Source of the DNA: Schlesneria paludicola DSM 18645
Lineage (GTDB): Bacteria > Planctomycetota > Planctomycetia > Planctomycetales > Planctomycetaceae
Direction: 5' to 3'
Assembly: GCF_000255655.1 (NCBI RefSeq)
Contig: NZ_JH636436.1
Coordinates: 590,985-654,984 of the forward strand
Length of the DNA: 64,000 bases
In this document: piece by piece, positions 52,947 through 61,738 of the stretch
How the letters are laid out: each line of letters opens with the position of its first letter
How positions within the stretch are numbered: the stretch's first letter is position 1
Notes under the pieces: generated by a model
What the model saw: only the letters and a program-made list of their open reading frames with translations
The model's database searches: none
Told to the model about the DNA's origin: nothing
Made by a program: the position numbers and the translations under genes

Positions 52947-53340
52947 AAAGCAGATCCGAAGTTGAACCGGTCAACTGTGCACGATGCGAAATGAGGAAGA
53001 ATGCCCAAGCCGATTCAGTCTCCGACGGTCACCTCGAAGACCGGGGACGACGGCGCGGCAGGAAGAGTGTATCCTTGTGGTGGCTGATGATCAACCACCC
53101 AATTGAGCGAGACGGCAACAAGTTCTGAAGTGGAATCGAGTTAGGAGTTCGATTCGAACGGAATTTCCACCTAGCAGTCCCGGCTTGGGGGAATCACGCC
53201 GAGGAATATGACAACGGCGAGGTTTGGGGGGATTTGGAGGCTGATTCAATGGGGTGATTGACTCCCGTCCTTTCAGCCGAGTTGTTGGGCTCACTCATCA
53301 CAGGATGGCCGTTTTCCGATCACAGACCGAGTGTTTTGGC
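52947..53340. other. Divergent intergenic region before murC
   Basis: About 390 bp between the TsaC-phosphatase fusion (-) and murC (+). The first part of the murC open frame (53254-53340) may or may not be translated. No distinct promoter or repeat was identified. Confidence 0.4.
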
Positions 53341-54726
53341 ATGGATGAAGTTCTTTCACAATCGGCTCACTTGGTCGGAGTTTGCGGCTCGGGCATGAAA
53401 GCGCTCGCCGAATTGCTGCTTGATCGCGGTTGGCTACTGTCGGGTTCCGATCTGTTGCCGCCAACGGCCTCGATCGGGCGGTTGGTGGCACGTGGTTTGG
53501 TCTTTCGTCAGGGGCACCATGTCGAAAATCTTCCTGCCTCGGCCAGCCGATTGATTTACAGCCCTGCAATTCCAATCAGCAATCCTGAGCGACAAGAGGC
53601 GAAGCGACGACTGCTTCGTCAGGTTTCTTATAGCCAGATGGTCGGCGAACTGATGAGATCGTCACAGGGCGTCTGCATCGCAGGTACGCACGGCAAGAGC
53701 ACTACAACCGCAATGACGGCGTGGATTCTCAAGGCGGCCAGCCGATTGTCGGGGGCAGTCATCGGAGCCGAACTTTGCGAATCTGGCCGCAATGGTTGGA
53801 GTGGGGCAGGCGACCTATTTGTGGCGGAGAGCTGTGAATACCAACGCAGCTTTCTCGATTTCCACCCTAGGTTTGCCGCGATTCTGGGAATGGAGCCGGA
53901 CCATTTTGACTGCTATCCCGATTTCCGATCGCTGCAGAATGCCTTTTGCGATTTTGCAGACCTGATTGCCGCGGATGGGGTATTGCTGTTTAACGCGGAC
54001 TGTCCTGTTTCACCGCTTGTTCTCGGGACATCCACGACAGCAGCGAGGCGGGTCTCATTTGGAACGAATCCTTCGGCGACCTGGTCGATTCAAGACGCAG
54101 AGGAGCATGATGGGGGGCAGACCTGGACACTGCTGCATCACGGTCACTCCGTGGGACAAATCAAGCTGCCGCTTTACGGTCGACACAATCGTTTGAACGC
54201 ATTGGCGGCTACCGCTCTGTGCCTTGAAATCGGTATTTCGCTCGAAACAATCTGCGGGGCACTCAGCACATTTCAAGGAATTCACCGACGACTTGAGTTC
54301 GTCGGAAATTACGACGGAATCGTGTTTGTGGACGACTATGCACATCATCCGACCGCAGTGAAAGTCACCTTGCAGGCCTTGCGAAACCACTTTGGTACCC
54401 GGCGGATCGTCTGCGTCTTCCAGCCCCATCAGGTGTTGCGTACGACATCGCTGATGGATGAGTTTTCCGGTAGCTTTGGGGATGCCGACCAGGTGCTGAT
54501 CGCTCCGGTGTTCGCCGCCAGAGAATCGGTAACCGACCAGCCGCGACAGGTAGCGGAACAGTTGGCGGACAGAATACTCGAAAATGGAGTGAAGGCCGAA
54601 GCGTTCGCGTCTCTTGACCAGATCGTGACCACATTGGAGGATGCAACGCGCCCTGGAGATGTCATTGTGACAATGGGGGCTGGCGACATCGACCGGATAC
54701 ACTATGAGTTCACTCGACGCCTTTAA
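53341..54726 (+). CDS. murC: UDP-N-acetylmuramate--L-alanine ligase
   Basis: Adds L-Ala to UDP-MurNAc, the first peptide step in peptidoglycan synthesis. ATG 53341 (461 residues) is preferred because homology begins a few residues later at HLVGVCGSGMKALAELL; ATGs at 53254 and 53305 are upstream alternatives and no start has a good ribosome-binding site. Mur-ligase ATP loop CIAGTHGKSTTTAM near residue 115; FVAESCEYQRSFLDFHP with the catalytic Glu; central GRHNRLNALAATALCLEIG; and FVDDYAHHPTAVKVTLQALR with the conserved Asp-Tyr-Ala-His-His. The last 23 bp overlap murB. First gene of a dcw-like cluster murC-murB-ddl-ftsQ. Confidence 0.95.
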   Translation: MDEVLSQSAHLVGVCGSGMKALAELLLDRGWLLSGSDLLPPTASIGRLVARGLVFRQGHHVENLPASASRLIYSPAIPISNPERQEAKRRLLRQVSYSQMVGELMRSSQGVCIAGTHGKSTTTAMTAWILKAASRLSGAVIGAELCESGRNGWSGAGDLFVAESCEYQRSFLDFHPRFAAILGMEPDHFDCYPDFRSLQNAFCDFADLIAADGVLLFNADCPVSPLVLGTSTTAARRVSFGTNPSATWSIQDAEEHDGGQTWTLLHHGHSVGQIKLPLYGRHNRLNALAATALCLEIGISLETICGALSTFQGIHRRLEFVGNYDGIVFVDDYAHHPTAVKVTLQALRNHFGTRRIVCVFQPHQVLRTTSLMDEFSGSFGDADQVLIAPVFAARESVTDQPRQVAEQLADRILENGVKAEAFASLDQIVTTLEDATRPGDVIVTMGAGDIDRIHYEFTRRL

Positions 54727-55582
54727 TTCGATTTTGCAGCGGGACGAACCGCTGGCGCCCTACACGTGGTTGAACTTGGGGGGGCCCGCGCAGTACCTGC
54801 TTACACCGCGCTCCGTCAAAGAACTGATGGAAGTCGTGCGAGTCTGTCATGACGAGCAGATTCCGATTCACATTCTGGGTGGCGGTTCCAATCTCTTGGT
54901 CAAGGATGAAGGAGTCAGTGGAGCCGTCATTCGCTTGACCGCCCCCGAATTCGGCCATGTATCGATCGAGGGCGAGCGTGTTCGTGCGGGCGGCGGTGCA
55001 TTGCTGTCCCATGTGATCGCCGAAACCGTCCGAGTGGGGCTGGCGGGGTTTGAGAATCTGGCTGGAATTCCGGGGACCATCGGTGGAGCGCTCTGCGGGA
55101 ACTCGGGCGGCCGTCTTGGTGAAATCTCGCAACTGGTGGACAGTGTGACCGGCTTGACTTCGCTTGGAGAGAAAGTCGTCAGGACGAAGGACGAATTGTC
55201 GTTCGACTATCGTCAAAGCAACCTGGGCGATCTGGTGATTCTCGAGGCCGAGTTTGTCCTGACACCGGGCGATTCCGAGGCGATTTCCCAGATTTTGAAG
55301 AAGAACTGGATCACGAAAAAATCCGTTCAGCCGCTCAGCTCGCAATCTGCGGGGTGTATCTTCAAAAATCCGCGTGGGCAGCGTGCGGGCCAGCTCATTG
55401 AGCAAGCTGGTTTGAAAGGTACTCGAGTCGGCGGGGCGGAAATCAGCGAACGTCACGCGAACTTTATTGTGACCCATCCCGGTGCCAAATCTGGCGATGT
55501 TCTGACGCTCATCGATCTGGTTCGATCGAAGATTTCAGAGCAGTTCGGAGTTCATCTAGAGTCAGAAATCAAAATCTGGTAA
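54704..55582 (+). CDS. murB: UDP-N-acetylenolpyruvoylglucosamine reductase
   Basis: FAD- and NADPH-dependent reduction of UDP-GlcNAc-enolpyruvate to UDP-MurNAc. 292 residues, type II MurB length. FAD-binding blocks IHILGGGSNLLVKDEGVSGAVI (about 45-65) and GFENLAGIPGTIGGALCGNSGG (about 105-125). The catalytic Ser lies in SAGCIFKNPRGQRAGQLIEQAGLKG, and ISERHANFIV with the conserved Glu near the C-terminus follows. The start codon lies inside the end of murC in a different frame, indicating translational coupling. Confidence 0.96.
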   Translation: MSSLDAFNSILQRDEPLAPYTWLNLGGPAQYLLTPRSVKELMEVVRVCHDEQIPIHILGGGSNLLVKDEGVSGAVIRLTAPEFGHVSIEGERVRAGGGALLSHVIAETVRVGLAGFENLAGIPGTIGGALCGNSGGRLGEISQLVDSVTGLTSLGEKVVRTKDELSFDYRQSNLGDLVILEAEFVLTPGDSEAISQILKKNWITKKSVQPLSSQSAGCIFKNPRGQRAGQLIEQAGLKGTRVGGAEISERHANFIVTHPGAKSGDVLTLIDLVRSKISEQFGVHLESEIKIW

Positions 55583-55753
55583 TGATCGCTAGGACTGATT
55601 GGAGCAGGAAGGTCGCAAACTGCGATTGCCCCTGCTGTCCAATCGGTGCAACCTCGGTAGGATCCATATGGACTTGGCGCGTCGCGACTGCGTTCCGTGA
55701 CAATCCGGCCGATTGTCAAACTCAATTGCGGTCTGATCGCAAGGAAGCGGTCC

Positions 55754-56737
55754 ATGAATCCATCGATTCACTCGTTACGAATTGCGGTGCTCGCGGGTGG
55801 TGATTCCGATGAGCGTCCGATCAGCCTGAAAAGTGGTGCTGCGGTCGAGGCGGCATTGTCGCAGTTCGGTCATCGCGCTCTGCATCTTGATCCAGCAATC
55901 GTCGAATTGAGAGGCGTCGATTGGAGCCAGTTTGATGTGGCGTTCATCGCGTTGCACGGCCGATTCGGTGAGGATGGGCAGGTTCAGCAATTGCTCGACG
56001 ACGCGGGTATGCGTTACACGGGAAGCTCTGCGGCGGCTTCACGACTTGCGTTCAGCAAGTCGGCGGCGAAAGAGCGATTTTTGCAATCGGGCGTACCGAC
56101 TCCCGCATATGCCCTGATTCATTACACCGATGATTTCGACCGGATACAGCAGCAGGCCGAGACTGTGGGTTATCCGCTGGTCGTCAAACCGGATACCCAG
56201 GGTTCAAGCCTAGGGATCAGCATCGTGCGAAAGCGTGAGCAGCTTTCGGGCGCCCTCAAACGATGTTTTGAATTCGACGGATTCGGGTTGATCGAGGCCA
56301 TGATCGAGGGCACAGAGTGGACTGTCGGTTTTATCGATTCGCAGACGCTGCCAGCGATCAAGATCGAAACCGATCGTGAGTTCTTCGATTGGCAGGCAAA
56401 GTATGACGATGATGCGACGCGTTACATTTTCGACGCCAAGCTGCCGATGCCCGTCATTGAACGTATCGAATCTGCGGCACGCGATGCCTGCAGATCACTG
56501 GGGACCAGTGGCTTGATGCGAGTTGATCTTCGCGTGGACGATGCACAGCAGCCATGGGTGCTGGAAATCAATACCATTCCTGGATTTACCGATCACAGCC
56601 TGTTGCCCAAGGCCGCGGCCCGAATGGGGATCTCGTTTCCGCAGTTGTGCGATCAGGTCGTACAGTCGGTGATGGGCCACCAACCGCCACAACCGCACAT
56701 CTTGCAGGCTGTTCGAGTGCGACGAGCCGCTTCGTAA
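55754..56737 (+). CDS. ddl: D-alanine--D-alanine ligase
   Basis: ATP-grasp enzyme making the D-Ala-D-Ala dipeptide of peptidoglycan. ATG 55754 (327 residues) is the start: AAGGAAG lies 7 bp upstream and it gives the family opening IAVLAGGDSDERPISLKSGAAV. An ATG at 55697 is upstream and unlikely. Other motifs: ALHGRFGEDGQVQQLLDDAGMRYTGSSAAASRLAFSKSAAKERFLQSGVPTP near residues 70-125; YPLVVKPDTQGSSLGISIV (P-loop); and the C-terminal GLMRVDLRVDDAQQPWVLEINTIPGFTDHSLLPKAA with Mg2+ ligands. Third gene of the mur cluster. Confidence 0.96.
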   Translation: MNPSIHSLRIAVLAGGDSDERPISLKSGAAVEAALSQFGHRALHLDPAIVELRGVDWSQFDVAFIALHGRFGEDGQVQQLLDDAGMRYTGSSAAASRLAFSKSAAKERFLQSGVPTPAYALIHYTDDFDRIQQQAETVGYPLVVKPDTQGSSLGISIVRKREQLSGALKRCFEFDGFGLIEAMIEGTEWTVGFIDSQTLPAIKIETDREFFDWQAKYDDDATRYIFDAKLPMPVIERIESAARDACRSLGTSGLMRVDLRVDDAQQPWVLEINTIPGFTDHSLLPKAAARMGISFPQLCDQVVQSVMGHQPPQPHILQAVRVRRAAS

Positions 56738-56873
56738 CGGACGAGTTCGCAGAAAACGCGAGATCGTCCATGATCGGCATCATCTGCCGATCGTGGACGA
56801 TCCGATCTTTCCATCATGCGGTGCGAACCGTTCGTGCTGCGCGGTGTGAAACTCGTTGGATTGCAGCGATCCT

Positions 56874-57848
56874 ATGGCTCGTGCGGTGAAACACAGTGCT
56901 GAAGCCAAGAAGACGACAGTGGCGGTTGCTCCCAATTCTTTGATGGAAGCGTTCTTCCGTCCGGGTACCTTGTTTCGGCTGTCTCTACTGGCAGGGGTCT
57001 GCGCCCTCTGGCCTTATGCGGCGCAGCGGCTTCCTTCGCTTGCCAAGCGCGCGGAATATCAAACGACATTTTCGGCGATCCAGATTAGCCCGACCCCAAC
57101 CGGGCCAGTTCCCGCGAATCTCGTTGAGCAGGTCGAGCGGCAATTTGACGTTTCGCGAGAACTTTCGATTCTTGACGAGCGACTCGCTGCCGACGTTGCG
57201 GAAGCGTTTCGTCAGCATCCGTGGGTCGCACGTGTTGTGAGTGTGCGTAAATCGTTTCCCGCTGCGATTCGTGTTGAGCTGGAATATCGGCGACCTGTGG
57301 CCATGGTTCAGGTTCCTGGTGGCCGGATTCCGATTGATCTATCAGGAGTTGTCCTCCCGACGGCTGATTTCTCGGCCAATGATCTGGCGAGTTTTCCCTT
57401 GATTCAGAACATCGCACCGAGTCCCTCGTTGCGGCCGGGATCAGTCTGGAAAGACCCGGCGTTGCAGTCGGCGGCCAAGCTGGCCAATTTACTTCGAGAC
57501 AAATGGCAGCCGCTGAAGCTCGAAGCGATCTTTGTGCCGCGAGAGGATCCGTCCAGTGATCCAAAAGACGTCTCACTGGTGCTGATCGGACAGGGAAGTT
57601 CACGAATTCTTTGGGGGCGTGCACCCGGAAGTGATCACCCTGGAGAGCTTGAGCCCGTCCAAAAGATTCGCCGCCTCGAGAACTATCTGACCGAATTCGG
57701 CGATTACACGCAGCCGAAAGGTCCATATGAGATTGATATTCGGCACTGGCGTGAAAACTCACGGCGTCCCCTGGTCAGTGAGCAAAGTCAGGCAAAGCCG
57801 CCCAAGAATCTGCAGAGTTCCGAAGGCAAGCGAAAGACGCGCAGTTGA
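56874..57848 (+). CDS. ftsQ: FtsQ-like cell-division/POTRA protein
   Basis: Bitopic membrane protein, 324 residues from ATG 56874 (56856 is an alternative). A cytoplasmic N-terminus of about 35 residues is followed by one membrane segment (FRLSLLAGVCALWPYAA). A periplasmic POTRA/FtsQ module follows: DVAEAFRQHPWVARVVSVRKSFPAAIRVELEYRRPVAMVQVPGGRIPIDLSGVVLP is the classic FtsQ/DivIB pattern. The last 50 residues are charged and low complexity. FtsQ links divisome proteins to septal peptidoglycan enzymes. The gene directly follows ddl, its normal place in the dcw cluster, but is not followed by ftsA or ftsZ; Planctomycetes generally lack FtsZ, which makes its retention notable. Confidence 0.83.
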   Translation: MARAVKHSAEAKKTTVAVAPNSLMEAFFRPGTLFRLSLLAGVCALWPYAAQRLPSLAKRAEYQTTFSAIQISPTPTGPVPANLVEQVERQFDVSRELSILDERLAADVAEAFRQHPWVARVVSVRKSFPAAIRVELEYRRPVAMVQVPGGRIPIDLSGVVLPTADFSANDLASFPLIQNIAPSPSLRPGSVWKDPALQSAAKLANLLRDKWQPLKLEAIFVPREDPSSDPKDVSLVLIGQGSSRILWGRAPGSDHPGELEPVQKIRRLENYLTEFGDYTQPKGPYEIDIRHWRENSRRPLVSEQSQAKPPKNLQSSEGKRKTRS

Positions 57849-58166
57849 GTTGTCGCGCGGTGTCGCTGGAATGAACTCAATGCGCTCCCGCCTTTCCAGC
57901 GACTGATCACGCGTGACGTCGTGTGAGGCGGCAATTTTTGTGAATAACTCTTCGATGTCCATGGCGACCTCAAGCCCGTCCGGCTCTTCTCTGTGCCTCC
58001 GCGCCCCTGTGTCTCTCACTCCAACCAATGCGCGCCCGAGCGAGAACCGACGACCAGTGGGGCCAACGGGGAGGTGAGAGGCACAAAGTCACCGAGAAAG
58101 GGAGGGCGTTGATGTCCCGCAGCTCGGTGTTTCATCTCTCGATGAAACACCGAGCAACAGAAGTCC
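57849..58166. other. Convergent intergenic region
   Basis: 318 bp between ftsQ (+) and the sigma-factor gene (-). An open frame on the minus strand (58028-57759) overlaps the ftsQ 3' end and has no ribosome-binding site. The sequence around 57990-58100 is rich in cagag/gtgc-type words with no assigned function. The sigma-factor terminator is at 58122-58155. Confidence 0.45.
58122..58155 (-). terminator. Hairpin terminator of the sigma-factor gene
   Basis: Perfect 15-bp stem GCTCGGTGTTTCATC with 58141-58155, 4-nt loop TCTC, 12 bp after the stop codon. No U-tract on the minus strand. Confidence 0.8.
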
Positions 58167-58718
58167 TCAGACGAGTTGCAACTGTGCCAATTCTTCACGC
58201 AATCGGATTCTCGCGGTATGCAGCCGTCGTTTGATCGTTCCCACGGGGCTGCAGAAACGGTCGCTCATTTCGATCAGTGACTGGCCTTCGAAGTAGAAGG
58301 CGACCAAGGTCTGCCGATCGAGATCGCGAAGGCGTTCCAGTCCCCCACGCAACTGGGCCGCTTCTTCACCCGTCATCAAGACATCCAGTGGCGATCGTGT
58401 TTCCGCATCGACGGCACCCAGGACTTCTGGATCCTGAGGAGCCACGGGGGGCCGCCTGACGGCCCGGTTGATGGCCAGGCGAACGGCGATTCGCCGCAAC
58501 CAGCCAGGAAAGCGCTCAGGCTCTCGCAACTGATTCAGCTTTCGCATGGCTTGAACGAACACGTCCTGTGTCAGCTCTGCCGCTTCTGCGTGGTTTCGTA
58601 AACGCCTTAAGGCGATCGCGTACACGGTTGATTCGAACCGTGTCACGAGTTCGCCGAACGAGGCCCGGCATCCTGCTTGGGCCAGCAACACAATTGGCAA
58701 AAAGTCTTCATTGTCCAT
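58167..58718 (-). CDS. ECF-type RNA polymerase sigma factor (183 aa)
   Basis: Group 4 sigma factor that redirects RNA polymerase to a small regulon. Region 2 spans about residues 15-85: CRASFGELVTRFESTVYAIALRRLRNHAEAAELTQDVFVQAMRKL. Region 4 spans about 125-180: GGLERLRDLDRQTLVAFYFEGQSLIEMSDRFCSPVGTIKRRLHTARIRLREEL with the recognition helix around SPVGTIKRRLHTAR. The linker carries RRPPVAPQDPEV. No anti-sigma gene adjoins it. The gene stands alone, transcribed toward ftsQ. Confidence 0.93.
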   Translation of the reverse strand: MDNEDFLPIVLLAQAGCRASFGELVTRFESTVYAIALRRLRNHAEAAELTQDVFVQAMRKLNQLREPERFPGWLRRIAVRLAINRAVRRPPVAPQDPEVLGAVDAETRSPLDVLMTGEEAAQLRGGLERLRDLDRQTLVAFYFEGQSLIEMSDRFCSPVGTIKRRLHTARIRLREELAQLQLV

Positions 58719-58995
58719 TTATATGACTCGTTTCCTGAGCCAGAAAACAAGACGATGCGTCTTTGTTTTGGCTGGCTGTGAATTTGGTCGAATTCTGTTG
58801 AGGACCAACGAGGGGATAAGCTGAACCGAACGTGCAGACGTGATTCATCACGCGCCACCCGAACGCCCACCAAGTCCACCCGCTGAGTTCAAGTAAATGG
58901 AGCCACCAAACAAAACACGCTGTGCGCGGTCTGCTGGCGTTGTCCAATTACGACTCACCGGAATCCGAGAAGAAAATGTCCCGTACTCGGAATGC
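58719..58995. other. Region between sigma factor and small unknown gene
   Basis: The minus-strand frame 59069-58848 (SGRRWSSIATYAAEHSEYGTF...) could be the shifted continuation of the small gene at 59334; nothing else is seen. No promoter for the sigma-factor gene could be picked out. Confidence 0.35.
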
Positions 58996-59334
58996 TCAGC
59001 CGCATAAGTTGCGATTGAGGACCAACGTCGCCCAGACTGTTGCCGGCAGAGGTAGATGGTGACTTTCATGTCGCCACATACCGCCAGCAGGGCCGTTGGT
59101 CAGATGCGTCGTCTGTAGGCACGTCCGCCAACGTCGACTTGATTCAAGTACGACATGGGGGGGCGTTACCGAACTCGGCATCGGTACAGGAGATTTCGAG
59201 ACCGGATACATATCGCAGGGTTTAAAAGAGGGATACGCACGACGTGCATTCGCGCCATCCACAACCAGAGCGCCCTGAATACCGGCAGCATTGGCGTTGA
59301 TAATTGCGTTCTGAATGCGATTGATAGCTTGCAT
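58996..59334 (-). CDS. Small unknown protein (112 aa), possibly frameshifted
   Basis: Unrecognised. The start is well supported: ATG 59334 has a perfect AGGAGGT at a spacing of 7. The N-terminal 45 residues (MQAINRIQNAIINANAAGIQ, then GALVVDGANARRAYPSFKPCDMYPVSK) look natural. After residue 55 the coding strand has a run of seven C (plus strand G7, 59157-59163), and the in-frame continuation (HVVLESSRRWRTCLQTTHLT...) is Arg/Cys/His-rich and less protein-like. The neighbouring frame gives MSYLNQVDVGGRAYRRR before a stop, and that frame reopens downstream to 58848. A frameshift in the C-run, a decayed gene or a sequencing error are all possible. Not close enough to any family to name. Confidence 0.45.
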   Translation of the reverse strand: MQAINRIQNAIINANAAGIQGALVVDGANARRAYPSFKPCDMYPVSKSPVPMPSSVTPPHVVLESSRRWRTCLQTTHLTNGPAGGMWRHESHHLPLPATVWATLVLNRNLCG

Positions 59335-59718
59335 CGTGAATACCTCCTGCGATTGCCGCAGTCTCCAGGAAACGAGATTGATTCTGTGTTCGGAAAAATT
59401 CCGCAAATACGAAGAACTTCGTGGATCACGCCCCACAAACCGCGCGCGGAAAGGAAACAATTTCCTCCGCGGTTATTCGAATAGACGGTTTTATCCGTCC
59501 AAAGGTTCACGGGATTTTAGCCAGTTTCCTGGATTTTTCCGCTACAAATTTGACGGATTGTCATAAGTTGTTTTTCAAAAAATGTTTGCGGCAAATCTGC
59601 CCTAAAAAGAAAAAACAGAAAAATCAGCGTAATCGCTAAAGTTTGACGCCACGCCACGCCGAAATAAGAGGAACAGGATGCTCTGTGCTTGGTCTTCCTA
59701 ATAGAGCTAGGAACTCGA
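59335..59718. other. AT-rich divergent promoter region
   Basis: Between the divergent genes starting at 59334 (-) and 59719 (+). The stretch 59570-59660 is A-rich and would suit promoters for both. A TTGACG at 59551 has no matching -10 at a standard distance, so no specific promoter is called. Confidence 0.4.
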
Positions 59719-60381
59719 ATGAAACTTCTGCGATTTCTGACAGCGATCACGATGACGTTGTCTATGGTTGGTTGCTGCTGCGGTCGAAACGTCGTTTCGG
59801 ACTGCTGTGATCCCTGTGGTGGGATGTCACCGGGGCGAGGGCTGATTCGATTCCCCGGGCTTCGTGGCGGGTTTGGCGGTTATTCTGCGTGTGGATGCGA
59901 TAGCTGCGGAACAAGTGGTTGGAGCGAATATCCTAGTGACGGCGGCTGCTCTTCTTGTGGGAGCCCGGCGATGTCGACCTATGGTACACCCAGCACTGGT
60001 GGTGGTGGGTGCAACTGTGGTTCCACGTCATCCCCGTCGTCGGTGAACTATCCACCTGCTGGATTGCCTTCGACCCCGACTCCACTGCCCAGTGTCGATA
60101 CGAACTCACCAGCCGCACCGGCGCCTCCGATCTCGCCGGCAACACCAAGTGACATTCCGCCTGCAAGTTCAACCATGATTCCTCCTTCAACGCCCGCCAC
60201 GCAAATGGTGTCGTATGAAGAATTCCAGAAGCTGCCCGGAACCGTGATTTCGGGGCCAGGAATGGGCACTGGTTCGGCACCGGGATCCTCGCCGCGCCTG
60301 TTCAACCGGCCCGTCAATGGTCCCTCGCAACCAATGGTGTCCGCACAAGGACAATCACAAGTCTGGGTTCAGGCGAAATAG
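59719..60381 (+). CDS. Cys-rich, Pro/Ser-rich lipoprotein (220 aa)
   Basis: Start at ATG 59719 with AGGA at a spacing of 7. Signal peptide with lipobox LSMVGCCC (Cys near residue 18). The mature N-terminal 80 residues hold about 13 Cys in CC, CGCDSCG, CSSCG and CNCG clusters with Gly/Ser, then a Pro/Ser/Thr-rich linker (TPTPLPSVDTNSPAAPAPPISPATPSDIPP), then a short tail (SYEEFQKLPGTVISGPGMG). No named family. Such Cys-rich, Pro-rich exported proteins are typical of Planctomycete envelopes and could be disulphide-cross-linked; that is inference. Monocistronic, with a strong terminator. Confidence 0.82.
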   Translation: MKLLRFLTAITMTLSMVGCCCGRNVVSDCCDPCGGMSPGRGLIRFPGLRGGFGGYSACGCDSCGTSGWSEYPSDGGCSSCGSPAMSTYGTPSTGGGGCNCGSTSSPSSVNYPPAGLPSTPTPLPSVDTNSPAAPAPPISPATPSDIPPASSTMIPPSTPATQMVSYEEFQKLPGTVISGPGMGTGSAPGSSPRLFNRPVNGPSQPMVSAQGQSQVWVQAK

Positions 60382-60739
60382 TCCGCGATCTTCGGCAACG
60401 GTGAAAAACTTCAAAACGGCCTCTCGTCTGACGAGAGGCCGTTTTGTTTTGGCTTCAGTCACATCCACTGAGCCGTCATTTCTTGCCCGAGAGTGAACGC
60501 GACCACGAGGCTTCGTAGTCTGTTGAAATCATTTCGCGGAGGTCTCAGTGGTGGTCGATTCCTCAGAAACAAGAGACTCACCAGGGAGAATCTGAGGTCA
60601 CAGAGAATGACGTCATTGAAACGAGCATCATTGAAATGCGATATCCGATGTTGAAACCCTGATGTTACACGTCCGAAAATTCTTCATCGCGCTGAAATCG
60701 TCGCGCCGACCATACTTCGTCGCGAAGGCCCGGTTCGGC
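60382..60739. other. Convergent intergenic region
   Basis: Apart from the terminator at 60413-60450 nothing is recognised in these 358 bp. Confidence 0.5.
60413..60450 (+). terminator. Rho-independent terminator of the Cys-rich lipoprotein gene
   Basis: Perfect 15-bp arms AAAACGGCCTCTCGT/ACGAGAGGCCGTTTT with a 3-nt loop, followed by GTTTT. It lies about 30 bp after the stop codon. Confidence 0.92.
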
Positions 60740-61609
60740 CTACTTCGAAACGACGTTCGTGGAGTTTGGTTGAACTCCCGCCTGTTCTGCCTGGCGCTGC
60801 TGTTCGAAGGCACGCTTCATCGAAGAATAGCGGCGTTCCAGGAAGACGATGATCAGCACGATGATCAATACGCCGCCCCATTTGACGATGAGCGAATCTG
60901 CGGGAAGGTATTCAACGACCAATTCCGCCAGAAAGAGCATCGCGGCATTTCCGATGACGGCTCCGATCGTGCTGCCCCAGAAAATTGCCCAGCGAGACAG
61001 GCCCAGCAAGCGACCAAAGATGGCGCCGCCGACGCTGCCTGTCGCAGCCAGGGGAAAGGCAATAAATGCCAACAACCCCAGGAATGTCATCCGTTTCATC
61101 CACGGCTGGTGAGCCAGAATGAATTCGCTGTCGCTGGATAAGGCCGCGATTTTGGGGCCAATCCAGGGCACGCGAAACATGAATCCCACATGGAACGCGA
61201 AGAACAGAGCCACCATGACATCTTGGAACGTGACCATCCAGAACAGGTGCGTCGGTTCAAGTCCCGGAAACGGCGTAATGATCGAAAATCGGCCCAGGAA
61301 TGCGAAGGATGCCGCGGTCGCCCAAAGCAGATGTTTACAGAACGTCGGGCCCGCGACGACATAGACCGCCGCGAATGCTGCCAAGGTCAGAATGAAGGGA
61401 CCAATGAGCGTCCCCAGCCAGAGCGGAAAATAGTTCTTGTGAAACGTCTGCTCGAATTCAAGAAACGATTCCAGCAACTGCTCATGTTCATGAGCGGTCG
61501 GAACCGTGTGATTGTTCGGTGGGGGAGCAGCTTCAGCCATGGATGTCGACGGAGTCGTCTGGGCGACCTTCCCAACGTGAAAATGGATCAGCGATTCATC
61601 AAGAATCAT
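60740..61609 (-). CDS. Small multidrug-export-type membrane protein (about 289 aa)
   Basis: ATG 61609 is used; ATG 61540 (MAEAAPPPNN) is also possible and no start has a strong ribosome-binding site. A soluble N-terminal helical part (HEHEQLLESFLEFEQTFHKNYFPLW) is followed by about six membrane segments: LIGPFILTLAAFAAVYVVAG, HLLWATAASFAFLG, MVALFFAFHVGFMFR, MTFLGLLAFIAFPLAATGSVGGAIFGRLLGL, FWGSTIGAVIGNAAMLFLAEL and VLIIVLIIVFLERRY. The AFPLAATGSVGGAIFGRLLGL loop matches the putative small multidrug export family (PF06695 type), whose transport function is not proven. The C-terminus is charged. It lies downstream of nuoN on the same strand but 130 bp away. Confidence 0.8.
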   Translation of the reverse strand: MILDESLIHFHVGKVAQTTPSTSMAEAAPPPNNHTVPTAHEHEQLLESFLEFEQTFHKNYFPLWLGTLIGPFILTLAAFAAVYVVAGPTFCKHLLWATAASFAFLGRFSIITPFPGLEPTHLFWMVTFQDVMVALFFAFHVGFMFRVPWIGPKIAALSSDSEFILAHQPWMKRMTFLGLLAFIAFPLAATGSVGGAIFGRLLGLSRWAIFWGSTIGAVIGNAAMLFLAELVVEYLPADSLIVKWGGVLIIVLIIVFLERRYSSMKRAFEQQRQAEQAGVQPNSTNVVSK

Positions 61610-61738
61610 ACACCAGAGGTGAACAGGTGGGCGACTGAGAATAGGCAGTCGGCCCACCGGGTTCAATTGCTGACCGCTTTTGTTGCCGCAGGAATGGCTA
61701 TCCGGTCGTGCTCACGTCATCCGAGAACTGTCGCCGAT

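Noticed and set aside
57759..58028. Minus-strand open frame overlapping the 3' end of ftsQ
   Set aside because: Overlaps a confident gene, no ribosome-binding site, and low-complexity flanks.
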